Part shown: one piece after another, positions 1 to 13,900 of the stretch
Layout: each line of letters begins with the position of its first letter
How positions within the stretch are numbered: the first letter of the stretch is position 1
Assembly: GCA_008921705.1 (NCBI GenBank)
Contig: VFFE01009205.1
Coordinates: forward strand, 3,881,740 to 3,945,739
Source: Burhinus oedicnemus
Lineage: Eukaryota; Chordata; Aves; Charadriiformes; Burhinidae
Reading direction: 5' to 3'
DNA: 64,000 nt
Translations under genes and position numbers: made by a program
The notes under the pieces: generated by a model
What the model was told of the DNA's origin: nothing
Database searches by the model: none
The model's input: only the letters and a program-made list of their open reading frames with translations

Positions 1-227
1 CAGTCTATAAAAGTGCAAAAGACTGCTTTGAAGCCATACGCTTTTTGGCAGATTTGAAATAAATTATATCCAATCCCTATTAGGTTAAAAATAAAATAAT
101 CTGACTTACACATGTGAATTGGACTCCAAGGTTTAGGAAAATGTAGAGTGGCAGGAGGCAATGGCGTAAATTGTTGGAGATTAATTCCGTGCTATGTATT
201 TAAAGTTAAATATTTTGTGAGCATGTG

Positions 228-252
228 GATCCTATAGCTTGATCCTATAGCT
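228..252. repeat. 13-base tandem duplication
   Basis: The word GATCCTATAGCT occurs twice head to tail, at 228 and 241. It is a small local duplication with no coding context and no known element attached. Confidence 0.8.
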
Positions 253-3200
253 GTACATTATACTCTGAATGCAGCGTTAGTGTTAATAGCTGGGATAGAA
301 CAAGACGTTTCTAGCTCTGCTTTTTTCAACAGACAAGTGAAAATTCTCCTAATGTTTTATTACTGCAAGAGTTGTATGATATTTTTTTCTTTCTCGTTAA
401 ATTTCTGCGCCGTTTCCGCCCTCTTCCCCGGTGGCAATGTTGAATCTTGTTTTATAAGAGAAGGATCATTATGTATAATCAAGCAATTTAAACAAATGAT
501 CTCTTAGTTCAAGGAGACATATACTATAATATAAACTTGCTGAAATGAAAAGCTGTTGTTCAAAACACATTGCGCTGTATTTTTAAGTGACTAAAAGCAC
601 TCTCATTTTGGTTTTGAAAATGGCCCTGGCCGCCAGAAGTTTGGGGTTTTTCACTGATGACTAACCTGTTGGCTGGTGCGTTGATGACGGCACAACAGTG
701 ACGGAGATCAAGGAGTATTAATCTGTCTTGTTTCCAGTTAAAGTTTCAATGACGTTAACTAGCTGTCTTTGAATAATGTGGTACTACAACCCCAAACCCA
801 GCTATGTCAGCACATTCAGGTAAAAAAATCTGCAGCTAATGACGCGTCAGAAGGTCTTACTGCCTACAAAGCCAGTTGCGGGCGGTTATTTTCAAGTGGT
901 GCAGAGACACAAGGCATGTGGAAGATGATGCTTCACTGCTGCTGAAGAAAAGGGTTTTTTTCTAAAAGGTGTCACTTAAGCTATAGATTTGGAAACATGG
1001 TAGGTTGCTTTCTTCCTATGTATGTGTTGTTTGACGGGAAAAAACAAAAGCATTTGGCAAAAGTTTTCCACAGATAGTCTGTACCCAACTTCAGCCATTT
1101 GTTCCTGCAGTTGTCTGTAGGGCTGCCCGTGGTCGGAAATCCAAGGTGTGGGGAAGAGTGAAGCTGGAAAGGGGGAGCTGGGAGTGAGCTGATCTGCTTC
1201 CTGCCTGCGCTGGAGTTCTTTTCAAATTCTTCCTTCCCATCTCGGTCCTTTCAGAGTGCACGTTACGTTTCTGTGGGTACCCGGTAAGCGCTTGGGATGA
1301 ACATCATTACCTTGGTGCCTCTTTTATGATCTTGTTACTTCCACGTAAATAAGTGATGAGTCTGGTTAGAAGAGAAGGCTTCGCTCCAAATTCCACCAAC
1401 TCCGATAGCCCAGAAACAGACTTTTTAAAGCAATTGCTGGGTTCAGCTGAGTGGGTGGAAGTATGGTATTTTAGGAGACTGATTGTGTTTTTTAACAGCA
1501 TCTATCATATACGCACAGGTGTGAAAAAGAATAATTTTTAGGTTTGTTTTTTTTTTTAATTCAACAGTGCATTAACTTATTTAAAATGCAAGTGCATTCA
1601 ATTTTTTTTTTTTTTTAATGAATGTCTGTAGATCATTATTTTAAAAGAGCAGGAGTGGGTGGGGTTTTTTTTCCTCAAGGTTTAAGGAATTAGAGCAAGT
1701 GTCAGCTCTTTCAAGTGTTCTGCACTCTGGAAAAAAGAACAAAAGTGTCCAGGCTTGAGTACAATATCTGCTGTGGTTCCGGCTTCAACAGGAGCCACTT
1801 ACATGTCTTAGTTTTGAAATTTGGTTTGTAACTCTCTTTGCCAAAAGAATAAAACCTGACTTTTAAATAGGACTTAAGATACGGTGTAATGTTAAATACT
1901 TTAAAGACTCAAGCTTTCTGGTCTTTCCTATGTTGGAGCTATTGGTGAGTGGACGTGGAGGCTGTTATCAGTGTGAGCAGCCAGAAATACCAACACATCC
2001 TGCCATGGTGTCAGGCTGTCTGTTGGTACGTGTGAGAAGTGGCTAAGTGCAATATTGCCCATATTAGAAGTAAAATATTCCCAGTTTATCTGAAAAGATG
2101 TGGAAGAACACATCCCATTCCCCTGAATTTGAATCAAAGAGATGATTTTAGGAGTCTGCAAGGTGGAAAACTGCAGACTGTGAGGGATGCTCAGGGTTGT
2201 CAATCCAGAGCCAGTGCGGTGAGTAAAGCCATGGCAAAGAGCTCGCTCATGAGGTACCAGCACTAAGCAGTGCATGAGGAAGCCTCTGGCATGGCCAGTG
2301 GTGGCCAGTGCTGAAGGGCTAACATGGGAAGAGCCAGAAGGTCAGGGGTGAGCTCAGGTCTCCCTGAGCATAGTAGAATTACGATGATTATTTAATGTAT
2401 TTAGAAGAAACATTTGTCTGCTACTTCCCAGACAGCCTATCACAAAACCTTGTCTTAACAAAAAAGCATGGTTTCGCGTTTTTAGACAAATCACTTGCAT
2501 GGTGGAGGAGAAAGGACGTCTGTACCTTTATCGATTACAGGGTTGGCTTTCTGATCAATAGAAAGTTTTACGTACACTTGAGTGACATTCACCTTAACAG
2601 CCCATCCTTGAAACCAGTCAGCACTAATACAAACTGATGGTTTCCCAGAACGCTGTAGTGTCCGTAACTCATGGAGAAGGGATGTCAACAGTCGATCCCC
2701 TCTCTACCGTATTGCTATTTAGGCAGTTCATTTGTCAGTGTGACTTGGAGTCGTTTCTGTCCTGATGCATGCACGGCCAAGGCCCGCCTACATCGTGAAG
2801 CATGAGTAAGTATGGACAGAGCACAAGTACAGCTCTTATTTACCGCAGAATTTCCATACGATTATATAACTCTTATCAGGAAATCAACAAAACAACAGAG
2901 AAATCTCATTAACAGGGAAAAATACAAGTGTGGATAGGAAATATATTCAGGTGTCATAAAAATTTGTAGAGGAACTCTGCTTCACTGACCCACTGGCTAT
3001 GGGTGAAATTTGCCTGGGGAAAAACATTAGTTCAGCTAAGTAACCCTGTTTGCCTCAAGTGTAAATTAATTATCTGAGCATTTTTATAGTGGTTAGATTG
3101 GAAGAAAGTTCTTTGTTTTGGAAGGTAGGAACTTTTGTGCATTAGTTTGGCTTTGAGATTTGCAGATTATAAGAAGCTGTAACAGAAACTGCTTAAACCT

Positions 3201-4060
3201 GGGTGATTCATTTTACAGACAGCAAAACTACCAGCACAGTTACAGTTTGTTTGTGTAGTAATAACCTTGCATCTGCATGTGGTCCTGACGTGGGAAGCTT
3301 ATTCTGAGTGTCATTTCATAATACCTGTTATGCTACCTTTTATTTAGGGAAGTGGGGCTATTTTTGTTCTTCTTTCAAGTCCCGTTCATTTAGTCCACTG
3401 AACTTTAAATACAAAACTTTATGCAAGTTGTATTTCTTTAGGGAAACTTCTATCAACGTACTGGCTTGAGCTGTGTGTGGAAATCCCCACGCCCCATTTC
3501 CCAGACTTAGCAGTACTTCGAGGAGACAGGACTTAAGGTTTTGGCAGTCTTCCTCCCGACAGAAGACCAGAAATCAAAACAAGCAAATAAATATGACAAG
3601 GAAATGTTGCAGAACACAAAGCCCTGACAGGAGCACTTGTCAGAGAGGAGCAGACACAATATAATTTGCCTCCAAGTAAAGATGGTTTCAGCTAATGTTA
3701 TTCCCTGTAGTCTCTGTCCATAGAATAGGGATTTTAACAGCTCTGGAGGCAGAGCCAGAAGGGGCTGGCAGCCTTACGAAGGGGGATGAGGGTGGCTGCT
3801 CGTGCCCTTCCTGCCACCTTTGTTTCTACAGATACTTTCAGAGTTGCTGTCCCGAGCATTGCATTTACTCTTAAACTGGGCCATTTCTTTCCCTGTCACA
3901 GCTGCATGCTTGGCCGGTTCTTTCCCTCCTGTCTCCCAAATACTTGTAAAAATCGGCACTAATGAGACCATCCTGACGTACTCATCTGACACCACACCTG
4001 CATTTCTGCACGGTGGCTGAAGAAGCGCCTGTCCACTGTAGCTGCCGCAGATGTGTGCAC

Positions 4061-4108
4061 TTACACAAGCATGCGTGCATAAGCATGCCTGCATTTACAC
4101 AAGCATGC
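4061..4108. repeat. Imperfect tandem repeat of about 34 bases
   Basis: TTACACAAGCATGC appears at 4061 and again at 4095. The bases between are rich in GCATGC and TGCAT words, which gives alternating purine-pyrimidine sequence and short self-complementary palindromes. It looks like simple-sequence slippage in an intron. Confidence 0.7.
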
Positions 4109-5503
4109 AAGCGCCAGGCATTTGCAGAAGGGACACAACTGTGCAGTAAAACCAGCTAAAAGCCTCCGCAGTTGCCTGGAAGACTCTGCAGGCTCCTAGA
4201 GGAGAGGTTTGCTCAGGCTTCGGTTTAGTTTTGCTTTGGTTGCAGCATCCCTGAATATTCACTCGTGGTGGAGAGCAAGATAAGTACGTGTCCCTTCAGC
4301 ATTTTACGAAACAAAGTAATGCAGATATCTATAAGTGAGACATGACATGAAGCGTACAGATAGTAAGTTTGGAATAGTTCTGGGAGTTAAGAATTTACAT
4401 GTCTTTATTAATTATTAGATGTTATTAGTGAGTGACTAAGGAACTGGGAAGCTCTAAGCGTTCTTTTGAAGTAGTGTACCCAAATTAGGCTAAATAAATA
4501 AATAAATCTAAAAATGTTGGGGAATGTCTGCTCTAATGAATTTTCTAAATACACAAATCACACTTATTAAATCAGTGGATCTTTTAACTGTAAAAATATT
4601 ATTACTGTTACACTGGGGAAATCCATTCAGAATTATAAAATATTTGGGAACTCTATGTTTCATTTCAGTGGAAAGATTGTAAGTTTAATAGGAATAAAAA
4701 GAAAAAAGTAGGCTTTGGGATAAAGTTTTAAAAGCCAGCTTTTCCCCTTTCTTTGTATGTGTGCCAATTTTCAATAAGAGCTGTTCCCCTTTTAGTCTTG
4801 TTTAAAATAAACTACATGTATAACAAGATGTTGAAATTTATTTATGGTATGTTAGCACTAAGGACAGGTTGTTAAGGGGTCATAAAAAATATTAGTTTCC
4901 ACTTTATGGTGGCCGAGTTGGTTTTTCTGCAAATTAAATTTGATGCTACGAAGGGATATATGTGATATATATAACTTTCTCTCCCTTATTGTAATTTCTT
5001 TCACCTAAATGCAGCCAACAAAGCCTGCCTTTCTGGTGGGAAGAATCTCAGCTGGAGAATTTCCTTTGACCGGTGCAATAAAACGCAGCAGTAGGAAAGT
5101 GTGGGGAGTGCGGAGCATCTGCTCACGTGGGTCATTTTGTGTGACTGAAGAAACTCTTCTTGTGGCAGAGGAGGCAGGATGAGTTGCTGGATTCTCCATG
5201 CTTCACAGCTGCTTTTATTTACCCTTTTATCTATATTTCACTTTACGGTATTTATTTTGTACCAATTGTGTGTTCCTTCATCAAAATATCCAGGCTTGTG
5301 TACAAATAAGACAGACTTTCGTGTTAGTATTTAAGAGGCAGTACAGAAGAGTATATTGTTTTATTATTGAAATACAATTTATGAACCAGAAATGATCATA
5401 GATGCAAATTTATACTTTGCACTTTTTTTTTCTTAATAAGAATATGTATATCTTCATCTGGGGAGAAAGCAGCATTAAAATGAGCGAGCCTGGGGAGTAT
5501 TGC

Positions 5504-5526
5504 CACACACACAGACACACACACAC
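5504..5526. repeat. CA dinucleotide microsatellite
   Basis: A short (CA)n run interrupted by one G. The strand-complementary TG reading gives the histidine-threonine and valine-cysteine repeats seen in chance open frames here, so those frames should not be taken as proteins. Confidence 0.9.
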
Positions 5527-5957
5527 GCATACGCTTGCATGCACAAAAGAGACACAGCGAGCTATTTGCTCGAGAAACAAACTCCTGTGAACAGCCCTCG
5601 AAAACCCACGGGCGCTCAGGAAAGCTGAAGCCCTCCTTGTTCAGCCCCACGGTGGCAACAAAGCGAGTGCATTAATAGCCTGGCGGACTTACGCTTTTGG
5701 AAATTTGGGTCTTTCTGATTGGGACCAGCATTCCAAGAGGAGGGGAAAGGGGGAAATAACCCCACTCACCAGATGGGTTTTCCCAAGCTCTCGTAGCTCT
5801 AATTAAAATGGCTGGTCAGGAAAAGCCTCCTCTCTTTTCCTTTTCCTGTGCTACCTATGCTGCAAACGTAGCTCACCAATGAAAAAATTTCCAAGTTTGA
5901 AGGATTAACAGTAAAAATCAGTGTATTTTTGTAGGCTGTAGAAATCTGGTCAAAGAC

Positions 5958-5986
5958 TTTATTTATTTATTTATCTATCTATTTTT
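5958..5986. repeat. TTTA/TCTA tetranucleotide microsatellite
   Basis: About four TTTA units grade into TCTA units. It is low-complexity intron sequence and possibly length-polymorphic. Confidence 0.85.
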
Positions 5987-8900
5987 AGCTGTGATTATGA
6001 GTCCGGGGCGCTGAATGGGGTATTTGTGGAGGGGAGCGTGATGCTAAACAAAGTGTTTGGTACAGCAGCTCTGCTCCCGCTGGAGCCCGCTGCAGCAGCG
6101 GCGAGGGCTTTAGGCATAACGTAGTAAAACCTGCTTTGAAGAATTATGAAGTAAGAGACTTAAAGATGTGTAAGAGTAGAGTGTTTGTATGCTTTACCTT
6201 TTCATCAGTGAGCCTCAAGGTAATTGCTGCTGTTTAAGTAATTTTCTGTTCTTTTTATCACATTTGCAACTGTGAATGTTTCATGGGCATTAAACTCTCT
6301 ACCTTGAACCTAAGTCTGAAAATTGGGGTCCCCCCGCCATCTGGGACAGCTCAGGAGGGAGGCTGACAATAATACCATGCCTGATCCATGCGAAATGGGA
6401 GATGTTGCATTTGCTTCTGTGGGGTCTGGATGAAATCCATAGTAGGAAAGTTGCTGTGAAGTGGGACTTGATTTATGGTGATGAGATGAGCTGGACAGTA
6501 TTGCATCCTGATGGCAGCTCCTTGCCGAAGGTAAGAAAAGGCTGCTTGCTGTCCACAGCAGGAGGGTCTGGAGGGATGTGGCTCTTGGTCTGACCATAGC
6601 AGGTGGGACAGTGAACAGGGATTTTTTTGTGACACGGATCCTTGGTTGGATGGTTTTGATTATGCAGGACACAGAAGGGCGATCCCTGTTAGTAGCAATG
6701 GGGAGCAGACTGCAGTCCGAGGTAGGGTGTACTCAGTGTGCTGGTGCACGTAAATCTCTTTATGTGTTTTACCAGAGCAAGAGGTAGTGTAAGGAGTTAC
6801 GGCCCCACTGCCCATCTGCAGAGCCTAGTTGTCTACTTCTGTTCTTCCCTGGTTTGGTTCTTGTTTCCATATAGAAGCTGATGTAAATTTCAGAACATTC
6901 CCCTTTCTCTGTGTCATTAGTCCGTGTTAGATGTTAACCTTTCAGCATCCTCATTAGTTGTCTCAAGACAGGGCCAGCACATGTAAATTATTTTATTAGC
7001 TATCCTGCTTGTAGAGAAACTTTATGACCATAATGTAAAAATAGTGCTCTTTCCTGTCTGGCTTGTTTTGTTTGCTTGGTTTTGTTTTTGGGGATTTTTT
7101 CTCCTGGAGAAGCAAAGCGTGCTATAAATCTGACTTGGTGAGACCCTGCATCCTCTGTGTTTGAACTTCATGGTGCTTTGGCTTCATTCTGAAAATTTAT
7201 TTTATTGTAGCCATTTTTTTTACCTTCAGGAAACAATAAAGGCCTTTCTGGGATCCCTTTGGCCTGTACCATCCCTCCAGCTGAACTCTGACATGTGCAC
7301 CTTGTTTATGCCAACTGCAACTCTCAGGTCTGCTGTCTTCCAGTGCAGAACCGTGTCCCACGTGTTTGCAAATACTGTCTTAAGTGACACTTGAGATTTA
7401 TGTACCTTCACTCACCAGGTATCTGTGCTCAAAAGTGCACAGGATGGTAGCAGAGCCTTCACTAGTACAACTTTTACAGCCAAGGTTTGGAGGAAGGTGT
7501 AAGAAATCGCAAGTGTTCGAGTACCAGCTTGGTCTTTGTACTTGCTGACCCACCTCTGGTCTGTCACGTTTCATGGGTCTCTCGCGTCATTGTCTTGTCT
7601 TTGGGTAACTCCAGCCTGCTGTTGGCATTTTAGCAGAGCAAGACATTTCTTCACAACTTGCAAATTTTACTCATGGAATTAAAGTCTGGCCATGAATTGT
7701 AGGTGTGTTAATTCCCCCTTTCTCTACTTTTCTTGTTTTGGTCTGTTAGGGTTTCAACACATACGTGTTATTGTCATCCAGCAGTGTTCCAGATGGAGTA
7801 AGAATATTTAAACTCTTGGTTGCTGAAGTAAAATACATGATTTTATGAGCAACGTGGGGAATGCCAGATTCACCTGTTCTGTTTCACTTGAGCTTTAAAG
7901 CGTCTGTTTACTCGTAGTACCTCTATTTTTGAAAGACGGTGCAGACACTATGGTGACAGTTGCCTTAGAAATGTATATAATAATGCAGGGAGGAGTGCAC
8001 CCACAGGCAGCCAGTGCTTGCCATTCCCTATCCCTGTCCACAGGAGCTGGCCACCCTGCACCCCATGTGCTCGTGCATCTCCACTTCCCTCCCCACCTCT
8101 TTGCTGTCTGCCCCATGCCTGTGCTCTTGCCCTACCAGAGCTGGGGTGGTGTGGGCTGGGGCTCTGCCCAACCAGGGCAGGTGAGGGTAGGGACCCTGGG
8201 TGATTCCATCCATTTCCAGCAGAGCTTATTGTAGACAATGGATCTGGGATGCAGCATGTCAGTGGAAACTCTGTGCCAGGTACGAATGGGCTGTTGGTGG
8301 GATGGTTCCCTTGGGCTGGGTGGGAAGTGCCCCACCAGTCTCATGGCCAGGCAAACTCCAGGCAGAAAAAGCAGAAGGATCACTGAGCTCCAGTCCTCTT
8401 ACTGCATTTCTGAGGTGGAAGCAACAATTAGAAACAACCACTATTGAAAGAGATTTTTGTCCAAAAAGGCAAGAGGTGAGTGGGTAGGCACCAGAGATGG
8501 GTCCCCTGTGCTGGGGATGCAGAGAGGTGGCACAGCCCACTGCAAGGCAGAGGAGGGACTGACAACACACCCAGCAAAGGGGACTTTCCCTGTGGCAGAG
8601 CAAGAGGATGGTGCTTCCTGATGAAACATGGGGAATGTAAAACTGGATGTTCCCTGTGCCAGCCATTGCTGCGATGGTTTGGCCCCAGAGTATTGGGAAA
8701 ATGTGATTCTTGTGTAGGGCCAAGGCACTGCTTCTGTGGGTTTCATACGTAGCACAGAGCAGGGGGCTTCTTGACCAGGTGCCTCTTCCAGGTCAGCCTC
8801 TAAATTCCTGAACGTTTCACAGATTAAATACCACATATTGCAATCAAAAGGAAAAAAAACCCCACCCTGCACTCTGGGGGTTAACCTTCAGTGACAAGCT

Positions 8901-9000
8901 GTAAGAACCATCAGTAAGAGTATTGATTCCAAATCTATAATGTAAAGCATGGAAATGGGGTGTCTGCAGGCCCAGTTTTAAGAGCTATAAGCTTAATGTA

Positions 9001-9560
9001 TTGCATATATAAGATGTTGATCTTGAGAGCAGCCTGAAACATTGACTGCATTTTATTACACCGTACACTCGTATTTATTTACATAATAGATTTTGATGGG
9101 AAATATCTGTCTCCAGTGGAGTCTGTGAATTAGAAACAAAAATTAAATATGAGCACTGGGAATAAATATGCTCTGGCTTGTGAGTCAGGTGTGCTGTCCA
9201 TGGGAAGGGCTCTGATTAGCCCTTATATATGTCCTACAGTCTTTATAGTCTTACAGAGATGAGGTTTTTTTATTTACAATGATCCCTTTCTGTAGTTGCA
9301 GTTACATTAAGTTTTGCTGTAGCATTTGAAGAGGCAGGCCTGTTAGCTGTGCACAGATTTACTGTGCGAGTTTAAGCTAATGGATACTTATCAGGCAGGC
9401 TGTATTTGGTGATCGTCCATCATTTGCTCATTAAACAGTGTATCTAAGTGATTCTCATTTCCTCCCTGCCATGTCTGGAAAGGAGGAAACTAGACACATT
9501 ACGATGGAATATTAATGTCCTGGAGGATTTAGCCACCCATAATTAGATCTCCTTTGCATA
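9001..9560. promoter_or_regulatory. Candidate conserved noncoding element (intron 5' of the small exon)
   Basis: About 560 bases of non-repetitive A+T-rich sequence. It contains homeodomain-like words (TTTACATAATAG, GCTCATTAAAC, CATAATTAG) and the octamer-like TTTGCATAA near 9553. No repeat family or open frame explains it. Developmental transcription-factor genes such as ZNF423 usually carry intronic enhancers of this character. The call rests on composition only; conservation was not tested, and it may be ordinary intron. Confidence 0.22.
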
Positions 9561-9680
9561 AACCTGCTAGTGCTACCTTATTTTGTTGTTTGTCTTGTTC
9601 TCCTTAATCACCTTCACATCTTTTTGTGTTCCTATCAGTTTTCCTTTGGAATTCTGTTCCATTTGTCTCATCCTTCTTCC

Positions 9681-9702
9681 TTTTTTCTTTTTTTTTTTTT
9701 TC
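9681..9702. repeat. Pyrimidine/T-rich low-complexity tract
   Basis: A TTTCTTT tract leading into an uninterrupted T run. In the reverse reading it yields the poly-lysine seen in one minus-strand chance frame. There is no sign of a retrotransposed cDNA next to it. Confidence 0.8.
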
Positions 9703-10882
9703 CTTCTTTTCCCTGACCTAGAGAGCACAGCAGTGTGGGCTTCCCCACTCCTCCCTCCTTCACACAAAAAGGCTGACTTTGCCAGCAAAACCCACAGTCT
9801 CTGCCAAGCCCTGTTACTGACTTTGGAGAAGGCAGCTAGAGAAGTTGTGCAAATTTAGGCTCTGAACTAGCTAAATAAGCTATGTCAGTAAACCCTCTTG
9901 TCTTATTCCCTGGCCTGCTGGCCCATGAAAGGACTAATATATAATGGTCCTATTTAAGGTGGAAAAAACCCTCCTGGCCAAGGGCTTCCGATGGCTGAAT
10001 CGGCTGTGCAGTGGGGAGGGGACAGGGAAGTGGCTCTGAAGCTGCCCTGAGGAGCTGTGAGGGACCACGCGCAGTTCCCGTGGAGGATCCCGGGGGCTAG
10101 GGCATGGGCAAAGAATACGCCGTCACCTCTCTGGGGGTGCCCTAGTGTCCCAGTGCTTCTTTCCACCAACCACCAGGGGGAAAAGAAAAGGCAAAGTGTT
10201 ACTAAAGCTAAATGGAAATTATCACACAAACAACCAAAGTATCTAGTAAACACGAGGAGACCTGGCAAATCCTCTTGCAAAGTTGATTTTCCAAAGGAAG
10301 TAAATTGGCTCAAATTTGGTATAAAGCACACCTGGCTCCTTCTGCTGGGTACCTTTTTGCTCCCCTGAATGTTGGTACGGAGGCACCGGGGCATTCACCC
10401 CTTTTAGCTGCAAGGTATGGTAAATGCATCAGGATACATTCCCAGGCACCTATTCTCAGTACACTGGCAAAGCCCCATAAAACTTCCTGTTTTCCTGCTG
10501 AATGTGAAGGTTTCCCTCTGCACACTGGTAGGATAAAACCCCAGCCTGCTGACAAAGAAAGGCAGCCCGGTTCCTCAGGGGCGGCATGCTCTGGCTGGGG
10601 GCTGGCTCGGCACCCCTCTGCATTCCTGGGCAGTGGACTGCAGCTCTGCATTTAAAAAACAAATGTGACCATTTTTCATACTGCTACTTTCCTTCATTGC
10701 TCTTCTGCAGATTTTTGTGTGTTCCAGACTTTTGTCTCACCACTATTAGGAGGTGGGGAATCTAACAGGGAACATCTAAACAGGAGAGAGGGAAAGCCTT
10801 ACACCCAGCTGGGAGGTCATCTGAACAGAAGAGGCTAGCTGGCTTCTGCTCAAAGTAGCCATTTCCAAACTCTCTTTCTGGT

Positions 10883-10910
10883 TGTTTTTTTTGTTTGTTT
10901 GTTTGTTTTT
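10883..10910. repeat. TTTG tetranucleotide microsatellite
   Basis: A T run followed by three to four TTTG units and another T run. It is simple intronic low-complexity sequence. Confidence 0.85.
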
Positions 10911-13900
10911 TCTGTATGCCATTGCTGGTTTTGGTAGCAGCTTCTGGTGCTCTGCAGGATCATATGCTTCTGGGCAGTGGGGTGAGTGAGAGCAGAGGTA
11001 TCCTGCCCTTTCTCCTCATCTTTTGGATTGAGGAACAAGCCTATCCACACCTCTCCAAAGGACAGACTCTAGATGTGCATGGAAAATACCAGGCTATTTA
11101 AAGTGTAAAGATTGTTAACATCTTTTGTGCTCCTGCCATGCCAAGCAGCTGGAAACTGGCTAATTTACAATCTTCAGTCCACAAAGTTTTGAGCATCCTC
11201 AGTTCCCTTTGACTTCGTGGAAATGGAAGCTGCTCTGCATTTTGCAGGATTAAGAGGGCTGTATCAAATTCCAGGCTGCAAGTGCTGTGGGATGAGTCGC
11301 GGTGGATGAATGGCAGTCAGATGGGGCTATTCTGTGTCCTATGGTGATTCGGGAGCATGTAATTGCATGTGATGGGAGGGACAGAGCAAAGGCTGGGTAG
11401 GACAGCACGGAGAGATGTGTGCCTGAAAGGCAGCAAAGAAGCCTGAAGATTACAGAAGATCACAGAGCTCTTGCTTGTGAATACCTACAGCTAGGTCAGG
11501 GAAAATATGTGATTATTGTGTGACTGGCTTACAATGCAGATTGGTGCGAGAGTATTTCTCTAGAGGGAAAGCTGTGAATCTTGACACGTACATTACACCT
11601 GATACACAGGCATCGGTGAGATTTCCCCAGGTTTATCTGAGAGCATTCTGTCACTAACAAAATCTGACAAAATCCTCTGAACTAAAAAGTGGCACCAGCA
11701 TTTTCTGCACCCAAATTATTCTGTACATGGTGTTTTCAAAGGTTGCTTGTGGATGAGGGAGTGGCCCAGGTCCCAACTGCAGCTCTTGGTAACAGCCCTG
11801 ATTCAGGAAAGTTCCCCCATCAGCTGGGGGACTTGCTTGTAACTCAACATATTTCTCAGCGGTTTCTCAAATTGTCACGGTTCCTGACATTTTAGTTAGC
11901 ATACTATGGAGTTTTTGTATTATGGGAAGTGTTAAACTGGTCCTTGTGGTCCTTGAAGCCTGTGTAATAGGATAAGGGAGCATACATATGCCACCTGAAT
12001 TACTGAGGGGCTGTTGCTCACTTGTAAAACTTGATTGCATCTAGAAATCAACATTTGGTTCAGAAGCGTCTTTCTTTGATAAGGTTAACTTCTTTCCTGG
12101 GAGTGATAAAGTGTTAAATAAGCACTGTGACTGTGAATGGAGTTCAGGTAATGGTAGCCCCATAAATAGATGTTCTCACTCTTAGGGGAATGGATCCTGA
12201 ATTCTTTCAGAAGTTTCTCTGAGCACAAAGAACTGAAATCTTTGAGCCTGCAATTAAATAAGCATCCTTGGAGAACATCTGAGATGAGCATGCAAAATGC
12301 AAATATTTGGGGTGTGTGGGAGTACTGTGTTGTGATGTTGCCATTGCTTACAGTTCCTCCACACGTTGGCCCTGTCCCTGTTCTGGCTCTTGCATTCAGG
12401 TCTCACAGTCAGTTGGAGCAGAACAGAGATCTTCTCCAGGTGTGACAGCAGTGAGCCCAACTGTGCTGGGGCAGAATGGGGAGTGGAAGCAGACATGTGT
12501 CCTCCCACTGCTGGCCAACTTCTCCCTGCACTAGGCCATGGGTGGGCAGTGGTCAAGGTACTGATAGTTGAGTTGACTACTAAAAAGATCTTCTATGCTG
12601 CCAGACCAAGGCTATTTTCAAGTCAAACCCAGTCTTCCTGAAGGGTTTCAGTTTCATAGATGCCCCCAGATTTCACCAAAGGGCACAGCTGTTGTAGCAG
12701 GCACATTCTTGAGTGAGTTTCCTCTAACTATCTCGTAATCATCACCTTGAAGGATGCAGCTAAGAGTGTGTTTATTTCCAGTATTTTATCTCTGTGTGCT
12801 GGGAAATACTATGGACCATTTACAAAAGAGAAGAAAAAAACTGTTAATGCTTTAAGAATAGAAATATAATGCTGTGAGTGGTGATATCAAGGTTTGGTAC
12901 TTGACTTTGAAACTGTTTCTTGCCAATCTTTTTTTTCTAATCAACTGCATAGTGAATTTGGCACTGGGAGACATGTACCCTCTGCATTGGTGCACTGTGG
13001 TGCACCTTGGGTGCCATTCTGTTGATGATACATGGAACAGAGTGTGACAGAATGATCCTCTTGTTGTATTGTCTCTGTATTACTGAAGGAGTAAAAATAC
13101 ACCTTTTCAAAGCATTTAAAAATGATCATTCCTGTGGTTGCAACCATGTTGGAGGCACACACCAAAATTTGGGGAGAAAATGGGGTGAGTTTGTGAAGGA
13201 AAGCAGGACGTATCCAACAAAAACATGTGAAGTCTACTTGTGAACATCCTGCCCAAAGCTCAACATCAGTGGTTTTGGGTGTCTTCATTTTCAATACCCA
13301 GTATGAAACATCTCCAAGATTTCATGAAATGCTGAGCCTTCACCATTATGTCACCAGGACTCCTGTAAAGTATTTAGAGCTGATACAAGATCTCTAGTCA
13401 CTTTGTAAAATCTTGGCTCATCTGTCGTAAACTGTGCTGCTCTTTCCTGTGGTATTCCCAAGCTGCAAAGTGTTTCAGGTACATGGGTGGCTCCTGCCCA
13501 TGCTGAACATCAGTGACGTGGGCTTGTGTGTCCATACATTCAGAGTCATTAATTACAAAGATGAAAGTGCCTAGTCCTTGACTTCAGCAGTTATGATTGT
13601 GGCTGGTGTGTCTCAGAAAACACATTTTCCTACTAATGAAACAGGAATTATTTTACTGTGCAATGTATTTTGGAAGTGATTGTGTTGAATGCTGCATACC
13701 TCTTCACTGACTTTTTTGCCCATTAATGCTACTTAAATGCTAACATCCACAAAGTGGACGTTAATCCACACTGGTCACCCGAATCAACCTAGGTTTCAAG
13801 GAATGATTAGAAAAATATTAAGAAACTGAAACTTTAACTGAAAAAATCAACTGAAGTGAATTACTCCCTGGCAATATTACAGACTAAGGGGTTTTCTTGA

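Noticed and set aside
8305..8320. TCCCTTGGGC, resembling an EBF site (TCCC-NN-GGGA)
   Set aside because: A single imperfect match in 64 kb is expected by chance, even though EBF is a partner of ZNF423.
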